Source: an uncultured Candidatus Melainabacteria bacterium (GTDB lineage Bacteria; Cyanobacteriota; Vampirovibrionia; Gastranaerophilales; Gastranaerophilaceae). Taken from it: DNA of 43,114 nucleotides. The notes under the pieces are model-generated. The model was not told the origin of the DNA. It did no database searches and saw only the letters and a list, made by a program, of their open reading frames with translations. The position numbers and the translations under genes are program-made. Location of the stretch: the NCBI GenBank assembly GCA_937895785.1, contig CALBKW010000155.1, forward strand, positions 1-43,114, read 5' to 3'. Below are positions 16,814-23,920 of this stretch, piece by piece. How positions within the stretch are numbered: position 1 is the stretch's first letter; every line of letters starts with the position of its first letter.

Positions 16814-16841
16814 TAAAAGAGGTTAAAAGGCGAGATTTTTG

Positions 16842-16970
16842 TGTCATTCTGAACTTGTTTGACAAAGTGAACAGGCGAAGTAGGAGCCTAGTGAGCCTGT
16901 CCCCAGTGTGGCAGAATCGCAATGATTTTCCAAAATGACAATGCGACCTTGAAATAAATTCAGGGTGACA
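16842..16970. repeat. Dispersed repeat element, copy 2, with terminal inverted repeats
   Basis: About 129 bp between ruvB and dapL. Left end TGTCATTCTGAA, right end TTCAGGGTGACA: these are inverted repeats matching at 10 of 12 positions. Inside are a GAACAGGCG...CCTGTCC inverted segment and a near-perfect ACCTTGAA/TTCAGGGT palindrome (16946-16966). Short ORFs across it on the minus strand are by-products of the repeat, not genes. This MITE-like shape suggests mobilisation by a transposase elsewhere, but no target duplication was confirmed. Confidence 0.7.
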
Positions 16971-17052
16971 AATAAAAAAACAACGTAGGTTTGGGTTTCT
17001 ACCCCAACACAAAAGTAGGTCAGACATTTGACAAAAAATAAAGGAAGAAAAA

Positions 17053-18225
17053 ATGGTAAAAACATCAGAAAGATTAAATAACATTCCACCATATTTATTT
17101 GTGGAAATTGACAAAAAAGTAGCTGCAGCAAAGGCTAAAGGTATTGATATTATCAGCTTGGGCGTTGGCGACCCTGACACTCCAACATTGCAAACAGTAG
17201 TTGATGCAATGCACGTTGCAATCGACAACCCTAAAAACCACGATTATCCTTCTTACAATGGTACAGAAGGTTTTAGAAAAGCCTCTGCAAAATGGATGAA
17301 AAAACGCTTTGGTGTTGACTTAGACCCTGATACAGAAATTATGTCTAACATCGGTTCTAAAGAAGCTATTGCTCACATCTTCTTTGCTTATGTTGATGAC
17401 GGAGATTACACTCTAATCCCTGATCCAGCATACCCTGTTTATAAGAACGCAACTATTTTAGCAGGTGGTACACCTTACACAATGCCTCTATTAGAAGAAA
17501 ATGGCTACTTGCCTGACTTCGACAAAATTCCTGAAGACATTGCAAAAAAAGCTAAAATTATGTTCTTAAACTATCCAAACAACCCAACAGGTGCTGTTTG
17601 TGACTTAGATTTCTTGAAAAAGGCAGTTGATTACTGCAAAAAATACGATATTTTACTTTGCCAAGATATGGCATACTGTGAAATGACTTATGATGGTTAC
17701 GTTTCACCTTCTGTATTTGAAGTTGAAGGAGCTAAAGATGTTGCTTTAGAGTTTTATTCACACTCTAAATCATACAACATGACTGGCTGGCGTGTTGGCT
17801 TTGTTGCTGGTAACAAAGATGCCATCAAAGCTTTAGGTGATTTGAAAAACAACCTTGATTCAGGTACATTCAAGGCTATCCAAGAAGCCGCAGAAAAAGC
17901 TTACGATATGCCAAAAGAAGATTTAAAAGCACTTAACGATATGTACAAAGAACGTCGTGATATTATGGAAGCTGGTTTAAGAGAATTAGGCTGGAAAGTT
18001 AAACCATCAAAAGCAACTTTCTACTTATGGTTGCCTGTTTCAAAAGGTATGACAAGTGAAGAATTTGTTACCACAATGCTTGAAAAAGCTGATATCGTTG
18101 TTCCACCAGGAAACGGCTACGGCAAATACGGCGAAGGATACTTTAGAATTGCTTTAACAAAGCCAAAAGAAGTGCTACAAGAAGCTATTAACAGAATGAA
18201 AAAAGCTGGCATTAGATACGAATAA
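17053..18225 (+). CDS. dapL: LL-diaminopimelate aminotransferase, 390 aa
   Basis: Class I/II PLP aminotransferase that converts tetrahydrodipicolinate to LL-diaminopimelate in one step for lysine and peptidoglycan. ERLNNIPPYLFVEIDKKVAAAK and ISLGVGDPDTPT are characteristic of DapL; NYPNNPTGAVCD and CQDMAYCEMTY bind PLP; the Schiff-base Lys239 is in SHSKSYNMTGWRVGF. Length fits. A GGAAG Shine-Dalgarno precedes the ATG. This one-step route is found in cyanobacteria, plants, chlamydiae and some anaerobes and supports the taxonomic guess. Other aminotransferase functions cannot be excluded from sequence alone. Confidence 0.9.
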   Translation: MVKTSERLNNIPPYLFVEIDKKVAAAKAKGIDIISLGVGDPDTPTLQTVVDAMHVAIDNPKNHDYPSYNGTEGFRKASAKWMKKRFGVDLDPDTEIMSNIGSKEAIAHIFFAYVDDGDYTLIPDPAYPVYKNATILAGGTPYTMPLLEENGYLPDFDKIPEDIAKKAKIMFLNYPNNPTGAVCDLDFLKKAVDYCKKYDILLCQDMAYCEMTYDGYVSPSVFEVEGAKDVALEFYSHSKSYNMTGWRVGFVAGNKDAIKALGDLKNNLDSGTFKAIQEAAEKAYDMPKEDLKALNDMYKERRDIMEAGLRELGWKVKPSKATFYLWLPVSKGMTSEEFVTTMLEKADIVVPPGNGYGKYGEGYFRIALTKPKEVLQEAINRMKKAGIRYE

Positions 18226-18263
18226 GTTTAAATAAAAGTCTAAAACTATTCTTTTGGATAAAC

Positions 18264-18294
18264 AATGCGACCCTGAAATAAATTCAGGGTGACA
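18264..18294. repeat. Dispersed repeat, short copy 3
   Basis: AATGCGACC followed by a perfect ACCCTGAA-ATAAA-TTCAGGGT hairpin (18270-18290) and GACA. It corresponds to the right-hand end of copy 2 and has no recognisable left half. Confidence 0.7.
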
Positions 18295-18320
18295 TAGAGT
18301 ATAACAAGTATATCAAATAT

Positions 18321-18356
18321 AACAAGGCGGGAAAATTTTGATTTTCCCGCCTTGTT
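18321..18356. terminator. Bidirectional hairpin terminator between dapL and the DUF2023-like gene
   Basis: Fifteen-base-pair perfect stem (AACAAGGCGGGAAAA and complement), loop TTTTGA. Its own ends are A-rich and T-rich, so each strand transcribes a G+C core followed by T residues. It lies between convergent genes. Confidence 0.75.
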
Positions 18357-18376
18357 TGTTATTTAATGTCTATACC

Positions 18377-18796
18377 TTAAGCAACTAGGTTTAATTTTTT
18401 ATTACCTTGCGCTTGAGCTTCTTTATCTTTTAATTTCAAATATCTTTCACATTGTTTTGTTTTATCATAACCCAACAAAACACCCAAAATAAAGTCTTTT
18501 TCTGGTGTTAATTTGCCTAATGGTGTATCACCGAAGGTTTTTACAACATCAACGCAAGCTTTGTCACCTAAAAATACATTCAAATTTTTTCCACCTGGAG
18601 CTGGTTGCAAGTGATAATTCAAATTATCACGTTTCAAGCGTGTTTCAATAGCATCTTTATCTTCCATTTGCATTGTTTGCAATACAAGAGGTCTTATACC
18701 GTGTTTATAACCATAAATTTGTTCATTCAAAACTGCAAACTTGTTATTTTTATATTCTTGAGTTGTAATTGGTGATACTGGTGCTATACCTGCCAT
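18377..18796 (-). CDS. DUF2023-like protein downstream of flagellin, 139 aa
   Basis: The core IYGYKHGIRPLVLQTM, then LKRDNLNYHLQPAPGGKNLNVFLGDKACVDVV and EKDFILGVLLGYDKTKQCERYLKLK, resembles from memory the DUF2023 family, small bacterial proteins of unknown function. Here it has an extra N-terminal 25 residues (MAGIAPVSPITTQEY...). AAAGGAG Shine-Dalgarno before the ATG at 18796. It follows the flagellin gene on the same strand, but a strong terminator at 18921-18951 separates them, so they are probably separate transcripts. A role linked to flagella is a guess from position only. Confidence 0.6.
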   Translation of the reverse strand: MAGIAPVSPITTQEYKNNKFAVLNEQIYGYKHGIRPLVLQTMQMEDKDAIETRLKRDNLNYHLQPAPGGKNLNVFLGDKACVDVVKTFGDTPLGKLTPEKDFILGVLLGYDKTKQCERYLKLKDKEAQAQGNKKLNLVA

Positions 18797-18920
18797 TTTT
18801 AATTTCTCCTTTTGTGTACTCTAATTCTGCCTATACAAAATCCGTAAAAAAAATTTTTGCTAGTTGTTGCAAAAATTCTTTACAAAATGTTAGACAAACT
18901 TAACATTTTATAAAAAGGAT

Positions 18921-18951
18921 AAAAAAAGCGCGAAAGCTGATGCTTTCGCGC
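18921..18951 (-). terminator. Intrinsic terminator of the flagellin gene
   Basis: On the minus strand GCGCGAAAGC-ATCA-GCTTTCGCGC is followed by seven T. A looser inverted repeat (TTTACAGTTA...TAACTGTAAA, about 18968-19002) lies between it and the flagellin stop and may be part of the 3' untranslated region. Confidence 0.9.
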
Positions 18952-19034
18952 CATAACAATATTGTTTGTTTACAGTTACAGTCAAATTTAATTTAACTGT
19001 AAAGGTCTATACGGACTCTAGCGTACTATCGCAA

Positions 19035-19874
19035 TTATACTAAGTTCAATGCGATAGATGGAGCTTGGTTAGCTGTTGCTAACAAGCTTGCTGATGTTTG
19101 TTGAAGAATTTGGTTCTTAATATAGTTTGATGATTCTTCAGCAATATCAGCGTCCTTAATCAATGAATTTGCTGATGTCAAGTTAGTTTGCATTACTTGA
19201 GCTGATTCCATTGCTGATGTAATAGCTGCTTGTTTACCACCGATTGCAGTTTTTGCATTTGTGATTTTTTCAATTGCTTTGTCTACTTTTTCTAGGTAAG
19301 CTCTTGCTTTTGTATCATCGCCTACATCTTTCCAAGCAACATCAGTAAGACCTAAGTCTGCTTTTTTAGCGCTTTGGAATACAGAAGAATCTAATGTAAT
19401 TTGAGAGTTTGCATTACCATCAATACCAACTTGAAGAGTTACAGAATTTGTAGTACCATCTAACAATTTTTTACCATTAAACTCTGCAGAATTTGCGATA
19501 CGGTCAATTTCTGCTAATCTTGCATTAACTTCGGTTGTGATTGCACTCAATGCATCTGAACCGTAAGTTCCGTTTGCTGCTTGTTCAGTCAAATCTCTGA
19601 TACGAGTTAAATTGTCGTTAATAGTAGTCATAACACCTTCCATAGTATCTAACATTGATGCGCCCATTTGTGCATTGTTTTGTGCAACTTTTAATGAACT
19701 AACTTTGTACTCTAATTTGTTTGATACTGCCAAACCTGCTGCATCATCTTTTGATGAGTTGATTTTGTAGCCAGTAGTCATACGTTCCATTGCAGTGTTC
19801 ATCTTGCTAGTAGATTTGTTCAATGCGTTTTGTGCTGTCAAAGCTGCCATGTTTGTGTTTACTGTAATTGCCAT
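19035..19874 (-). CDS. fliC: Flagellin, 279 aa
   Basis: Filament subunit secreted by the flagellar type III system. The N-terminal D0/D1 region (MAITVNTNMAALTAQNALNK, then MTTGYKINSSKDDAAGLAVSNKL) and the C-terminal D1/D0 region (SLIKDADIAEESSNYIKNQILQQ, ...ANQAPSIALNLV) are well conserved, while the central domain is short, giving a compact flagellin. The start is the ATG at 19874, with AAGGAG seven bases upstream; a longer frame to 19907 reads through that leader and is wrong. The leader has two hairpins with GGA in their loops (see the separate entry). Transcribed alone with its own terminator. No other flagellar genes are in the window apart from the FlhA-like protein at 30167. Confidence 0.96.
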   Translation of the reverse strand: MAITVNTNMAALTAQNALNKSTSKMNTAMERMTTGYKINSSKDDAAGLAVSNKLEYKVSSLKVAQNNAQMGASMLDTMEGVMTTINDNLTRIRDLTEQAANGTYGSDALSAITTEVNARLAEIDRIANSAEFNGKKLLDGTTNSVTLQVGIDGNANSQITLDSSVFQSAKKADLGLTDVAWKDVGDDTKARAYLEKVDKAIEKITNAKTAIGGKQAAITSAMESAQVMQTNLTSANSLIKDADIAEESSNYIKNQILQQTSASLLATANQAPSIALNLV

Positions 19875-19882
19875 AAGCGATC

Positions 19883-19947
19883 TCCTTTCGTGATTGATAC
19901 ACCACAAATCCGTGTAGTGTACTGTTACGCTCCTTGCGTAACAATCA
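19883..19947 (-). promoter_or_regulatory. Structured flagellin 5' leader with three GGA motifs (candidate CsrA target)
   Basis: mRNA order: hairpin 1 GTTACGC-AAGGA-GCGTAAC (19924-19942); hairpin 2 TACACTAC-ACGGATTT-GTGGTGTA (19898-19921, one G-U pair); then the Shine-Dalgarno AAAGGAG. GGA is in both loops and in the Shine-Dalgarno. A further 5-bp pairing TGATT/AATCA can enclose both hairpins. This matches the known arrangement of CsrA sites on flagellin mRNAs, as in Bacillus hag; CsrA itself is not in the window. Confidence 0.55.
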
Positions 19948-20054
19948 AAGTGACAACGATTACATAAATTTTACTATGTATACTTCTTTAATTCCACAGA
20001 GTAATTTTTTCTAACCCTATAGAACTAGATTATTTACAAATGTTTACAAAATAT

Positions 20055-21149
20055 TTATGAAAGAAAACTTTTTATAACCTTCGTTTGAGTCGCAAACTCA
20101 AGTAAAAAGGCATCATGACCCGCAGGTGATTCTATTTGTAAAAATGAAACTTCTTTACCTGTTTTCATTAATGCACTAACAATTTCTTTTGAATGAGCAG
20201 GTGGGAATAGCCAATCAGAAGAGAAACAAATTATTAAAAATCTTGAATTACAACGCTTAAAGGCATTTTCTAATGAACCATATTTCTTTTCAACATCAAA
20301 ATAATCACATGCTTTTGTAATGTACAAATAACTGTTTGCATCAAAACGGTCTACAAAAACCTGTCCTTGATGTTCAAGGTAGCTTTCTACTTGAAACTCT
20401 ACGTTGAAATCGAAGTCTGGTTTGTCTTTTCCTTGAAGTTTTCTAGCAAATTTATTGTGCATTGCATCTTCTGATAAGTAAGTTATGTGACCAATCATTC
20501 TAGCAATTGCCAAACCTCTTTCAGGAGTTTCTTTGCCGTAATAATCACCATTGTTAAAATTTGGATCTGAAAGAATAGCGTTTCTACCAACAGCATTAAA
20601 TGCTATTCCTTGTGCCGAAAGTCTTGCTGTAGAAGCAATTACAATTGAATGAGTAACCATTTTTGGATAAGCTAAAGACCATTCAAGCGCCTGCATTCCA
20701 CCCATTGAACCGCCAGCAACAATTAGTTTTTTAATCCTTAATTTATCAATCAAAGCTTTTTGAACTTTTACTGTGTCCTCAATTGTAATTACTGGAAAAT
20801 CAAGCCCATACTCTTTTTGAGTTGTTGGATTTATTGAACTTGGACCAGTTGTACCTTTACAACCGCCTAAAATATTTGAACATATTACACAATATTTATC
20901 GGTATCAAAGGCTTTGCCTGAACCAATCATTTTATCCCACCAACCAGCTTTTTTATCACCTTCGTGATAACCAGCAGCATGTGCATCACCAGTTAAGGCA
21001 TGCAAAACTAAGATTGCGTTATCTCTGTTTTCATTAAGTTCGCCATAAGTTTCATAAGCAACCGTAACTTTTTCAAGAATCTTTCCGCAATCAAGTTCAA
21101 TTGGCGCATCTAAATCTATAAATTGTGTTTGCACGTATTTGTTTGACAT
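20055..21149 (-). CDS. metX: Homoserine O-acetyltransferase, 364 aa
   Basis: Alpha/beta-hydrolase-fold acyltransferase that activates homoserine in methionine synthesis. Visible: LVLHALTGDAHAAG, GGCKGTTGPSS, the nucleophile elbow AGGSMGGMQALEW, the Asp in SSDWLFPPAHS and the His in PAGHDAFLLE. Length is standard for MetX. Acyl donor (acetyl versus succinyl) cannot be settled by eye. A monocistronic minus-strand gene divergent from yebC. No strong Shine-Dalgarno is seen before the ATG. Confidence 0.93.
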   Translation of the reverse strand: MSNKYVQTQFIDLDAPIELDCGKILEKVTVAYETYGELNENRDNAILVLHALTGDAHAAGYHEGDKKAGWWDKMIGSGKAFDTDKYCVICSNILGGCKGTTGPSSINPTTQKEYGLDFPVITIEDTVKVQKALIDKLRIKKLIVAGGSMGGMQALEWSLAYPKMVTHSIVIASTARLSAQGIAFNAVGRNAILSDPNFNNGDYYGKETPERGLAIARMIGHITYLSEDAMHNKFARKLQGKDKPDFDFNVEFQVESYLEHQGQVFVDRFDANSYLYITKACDYFDVEKKYGSLENAFKRCNSRFLIICFSSDWLFPPAHSKEIVSALMKTGKEVSFLQIESPAGHDAFLLEFATQTKVIKSFLS

Positions 21150-21240
21150 ATATTATTTATCTCATAAAAATTCTTACTTGTACACCGCCATATTTTTGAT
21201 ATAATAAACCTATAAGGCACATAATATAAGGATTTAAACA

Positions 21241-21999
21241 ATGAGCGGACATTCAAAGTGGGCAACAACCAAACATAAAAAAGCAAAAGTAGACTCTCAA
21301 AGAGCAGTTGTTTTCCAAAAATTTTCAAGAGAAATTATCGTAGCATCAAGACTTGGTGGCGGCGATTTAAAAGCAAACTTCAGACTTAGAACAGCCGTTG
21401 AAAAAGCAAAAGCTGCTGGTCTTCCAAACGATAACATTAAACGTGCAATTGATAAAGGTACAGGTGCTGGTTCATCTGAAAGTTACGAAGAATTAACTTA
21501 CGAAGGATATGGTGCAGGTGGTGTTGCTATCGTTGTTGAAGCAATGACAGACAACAGAAACCGTACTGCAGGCGATATTAGAAGTTATTTTACAAAATTC
21601 AACGGTAACCTTGGTGAAACAGGTTGTGTAGGTTGGATGTTCAAACAATATGGTATGATTACATTCTCTAAAGATGTTGACTATGATAAATTAGTTGAAG
21701 AAGCTATCAACTTAGGCGCTGAAGACTTCTTAGACGATGATGAAGATGAATACAAAATTTTAACAGCAGTTTCTGACTTACAAACTATTTCAGAAGGTCT
21801 TGAACAAGCTGGCTTTGAACACATTACAGCAGAATTTACAAGAATCCCTGAAAACACAATCGAAGTTACAGACGAAAAAACAGCAACTTCATTGATGAGA
21901 TTAATTGATAAATTAGAAGAACATGATGATGTTCAAAACGTATACTCTAACGCAGATATTCCAGACGAAGTTATGGAAAAAATTGAAGGAACATACTAA
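21241..21999 (+). CDS. yebC: YebC/PmpR family protein, 252 aa
   Basis: Starts with the invariant SGHSKWATTKHKKAK..D, then RAVVFQKFSREIIVASRLGGGD, AKAAGLPNDNIKRAIDKGTG, YEGYGAGGVAIVVEAMTDNRNRT and ENTIEVTDE. Members were annotated as transcription regulators, and some are now linked to relieving ribosome stalling; which applies here is not decided by sequence. AAGGA Shine-Dalgarno and a TATAAT box at about 21199 give a normal leader, in contrast with the leaderless genes. Followed by a strong hairpin. Confidence 0.95.
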   Translation: MSGHSKWATTKHKKAKVDSQRAVVFQKFSREIIVASRLGGGDLKANFRLRTAVEKAKAAGLPNDNIKRAIDKGTGAGSSESYEELTYEGYGAGGVAIVVEAMTDNRNRTAGDIRSYFTKFNGNLGETGCVGWMFKQYGMITFSKDVDYDKLVEEAINLGAEDFLDDDEDEYKILTAVSDLQTISEGLEQAGFEHITAEFTRIPENTIEVTDEKTATSLMRLIDKLEEHDDVQNVYSNADIPDEVMEKIEGTY

Positions 22000-22047
22000 C
22001 AAGTCTGAGCAGCGCAGAAAAACGTGAGCATAGGTATAAAAAGATTA

Positions 22048-22078
22048 AAGGCGGTGATACTTTCAGTATCACCGCCTT
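22048..22078. terminator. Hairpin terminator after yebC
   Basis: Fourteen-base-pair perfect stem AAGGCGGTGATACT and complement, loop TTC, followed by ATTGTT. Confidence 0.75.
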
Positions 22079-22099
22079 ATTGTTAGAAATACCAACACC

Positions 22100-22219
22100 C
22101 TATTTTTTAATCCATATCAACGTAACATCTTTGTTTTCTTTAAAGGGATTAGTTGTGTATTTTTGTTCTGCTTTTTGTTTAATTTTCAATAATTTTTTAG
22201 TAATTTCTAAAAATTTCAT
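22100..22219 (-). CDS. Possible small lysine-rich protein, 39 aa
   Basis: Open frame MKFLEITKKLLKIKQKAEQK... ending DVTLIWIKK. The composition looks protein-like (amphipathic basic helix then a short strand) and it fills the interval between yebC and thiL. There is no clear Shine-Dalgarno and no recognised family, so it may be fortuitous. Confidence 0.35.
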   Translation of the reverse strand: MKFLEITKKLLKIKQKAEQKYTTNPFKENKDVTLIWIKK

Positions 22220-22295
22220 ATAAAAATTATGGATTTATTTTTTACTAAAATAACCCCTAGAAAGTACTGTTTTTTAGTATCATTCGGATATTTTA

Positions 22296-22304
22296 TGATA
22301 GAAT
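22296..22304 (+). promoter_or_regulatory. Extended -10 promoter for a leaderless thiL
   Basis: TGATAGAAT, six bases (TAAAAT), then the ATG at 22311. No Shine-Dalgarno before the start. Confidence 0.55.
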
Positions 22305-22310
22305 TAAAAT

Positions 22311-23249
22311 ATGAAGGAAATTGATTATATAAATATTATTCAAAATGTGTTGTCTTCTAATCATATCGGCGATGATTGCGCTTATTTAGAAGATTTAGGG
22401 ATTGTCATAACACAAGACAGTTTGGTGGAAGATATCCACTTTAAACGTGATTTTTCAAGCCCTTTTGAGTTAGGCTACAAATCAATAGCAGTAAACCTTA
22501 GTGACATTTATGCATCTGGAGCTGAAGCAAAATATTTAACAGTTGCTCTTTCTTTGCCAAAAGATATTGATGAAAACTTTGTAAAAGAGTTCTACGAAGG
22601 TGCAAAATCAATATTAAACGGTGCAAAAATCGTTGGTGGAGATATCACAGGTTCTGATGACAAAATTTTCATTTCAGTTTGTGCAATCGGTTCTACCAAA
22701 GGAAGAAAAATCTCTTCAAGAAAAAATGCAAAAGTAGGTTATAAAATAATTACAAATGGAACTCATGGTTCAAGTAACGCTGGATTGAATTTGTTATTAA
22801 ACAACGACCGTAATTTATACCCAGAAATCATTAAAGAACATTTAATGCCAAGTATTTCCAATAAATTATCTGATGCAATTTCAACAAGCGCTAAAAATGA
22901 TTACGCAATGATGGATAGCTCTGACGGACTTATGGACGCTTTATACAAAATTGCCGATTTCAGTAATGTTTCAGCCATTGTAGATTTTGCTAAAGTTCCG
23001 TATGACAAAGATTTAGAAAAAATAGAAAAATTTGATTACAAAAAAGCTATTTTATTTGGTGGTGAAGATTACAGACTTGTTTGCGCAATAAGCGAAGAGG
23101 ATTTGAAAAACATTGATGAAAGTCTTTACACAGTTATTGGTGAAATTCAAGAAAAAAACGACTCTGATACTGTAAAAGTAAAAATTGACGGCAAAGAAAT
23201 TAGCTTCAATGCAAATAGTTTAGAAAAAAATTTGTTTAATCATTTTTAA
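22311..23249 (+). CDS. thiL: Thiamine-monophosphate kinase, 312 aa
   Basis: Phosphorylates thiamine phosphate to thiamine diphosphate. Family features: IGDDCAYLEDLGIVITQDSLVEDIHFKRD at the N-terminus (metal-binding Asp-Asp), FELGYKSIAVNLSDIYASGAE, IVGGDITGSDD, MMDSSDGLMDALYKIA and LFGGEDYRLVC. Length is standard. No other thiamine genes are in the window. The start is set by the extended -10 six bases upstream. Bounded downstream by a bidirectional terminator. Confidence 0.94.
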   Translation: MKEIDYINIIQNVLSSNHIGDDCAYLEDLGIVITQDSLVEDIHFKRDFSSPFELGYKSIAVNLSDIYASGAEAKYLTVALSLPKDIDENFVKEFYEGAKSILNGAKIVGGDITGSDDKIFISVCAIGSTKGRKISSRKNAKVGYKIITNGTHGSSNAGLNLLLNNDRNLYPEIIKEHLMPSISNKLSDAISTSAKNDYAMMDSSDGLMDALYKIADFSNVSAIVDFAKVPYDKDLEKIEKFDYKKAILFGGEDYRLVCAISEEDLKNIDESLYTVIGEIQEKNDSDTVKVKIDGKEISFNANSLEKNLFNHF

Positions 23250-23272
23250 TTATTTAGTAAAAAAGCACACTA

Positions 23273-23299
23273 AAAAAGTCCCTGTTTAAGGGACTTTTT
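23273..23299. terminator. Bidirectional intrinsic terminator
   Basis: AAAAAGTCCC-TGTTTAA-GGGACTTTTT: the stem gives a G+C core followed by T on both strands, between convergent thiL and the gene at 23333. Confidence 0.88.
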
Positions 23300-23332
23300 C
23301 AAACCAAAATTTTCAAAACCTTTAATTGCAGA

Positions 23333-23668
23333 TTAGTGCAATTTCATAAATTCATCTCTGAAAGCTTGCATCATTTGAGCAGATTTTTCATAAGCACGTT
23401 CTTCATTCTTGCTTTTTAACATTTCATAAGCATTGTCGAAGAACATGTTTGCTTGCATTACAAGTTCAGGATTTTTCATCATAAACTTAATATCGCTTTC
23501 AACGTTATCTGGTTTAGAAACTTGAGAACGTCCAAGTGAAGCAGCTTTTGCATTTTGAAACTCAATATTTTCCTCGCAACCTTCTGGTGCTGCTGATTTT
23601 TTAGGTTTGTCTTTTTTTATCTCTACTTTTTGAAAGCGAATTGCGTTCATATTGTCAATTTCACGCAT
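23333..23668 (-). CDS. Hypothetical protein, 111 aa
   Basis: Unrecognised. The N-terminal half is basic and disordered-looking (KVEIKKDKPKKSAAPEG); the C-terminal half is helical (DIKFMMKNPELVMQANMFFDNAYEML, then YEKSAQMMQAFRDEFMKL). The ATG at 23668 has AGGAG seven bases upstream, so a TTG two codons earlier is unlikely. Single gene with its own terminator. The Met-rich helices may mediate protein contacts; no function is proposed. Confidence 0.7.
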   Translation of the reverse strand: MREIDNMNAIRFQKVEIKKDKPKKSAAPEGCEENIEFQNAKAASLGRSQVSKPDNVESDIKFMMKNPELVMQANMFFDNAYEMLKSKNEERAYEKSAQMMQAFRDEFMKLH

Positions 23669-23797
23669 AATCAATCTCCTGTTTATTCAATTTAGTCCAT
23701 AAAATGGTATGTATATGCTTTAAAGCCCAAAAAAATTTTTTTTGCTAGTCAAATATTTTAAATGTAATATAACTTAATAAAAAAGATTAGATAACAC

Positions 23798-23843
23798 GAG
23801 GTTTTTGGGTTTAACAATTAATAGCATTAACCATCAAAACCTC
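23798..23843. repeat. Imperfect inverted repeat in an intergenic region
   Basis: GAGGTTTT at 23798-23805 pairs perfectly with AAAACCTC at 23836-23843, and TGG/CCA plus TT/AA pairs can extend it inward. It is not followed by a T-run on either strand and follows no gene directly, so it is more likely a regulatory or repeat element than a terminator. Confidence 0.4.
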
Positions 23844-23891
23844 TTAACCTCCAACTATCTATGCTTAACATCTTGCTAAAATCAGCGCCTA

Positions 23892-23900
23892 TGTTATACT
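23892..23900 (+). promoter_or_regulatory. Extended -10 promoter of the pseudokinase operon
   Basis: TGTTATACT, 20 bases before the ATG at 23921. A second extended -10, TGCTAAAAT, lies just upstream at 23874-23882. Confidence 0.5.
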
Positions 23901-23920
23901 AAAGAAAGAAATAGGTGTAT

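Noticed and set aside
16803..17228. 141- and 95-residue minus-strand ORFs between ruvB and dapL
   Set aside because: They run through repeat copy 2 and the reverse strand of dapL; composition is typical of repeat-derived frames.
19875..19907. Flagellin starting at 19907
   Set aside because: This reading runs through the hairpin leader and Shine-Dalgarno; the flagellin N-terminus MAITVNTNMAAL begins at 19874.
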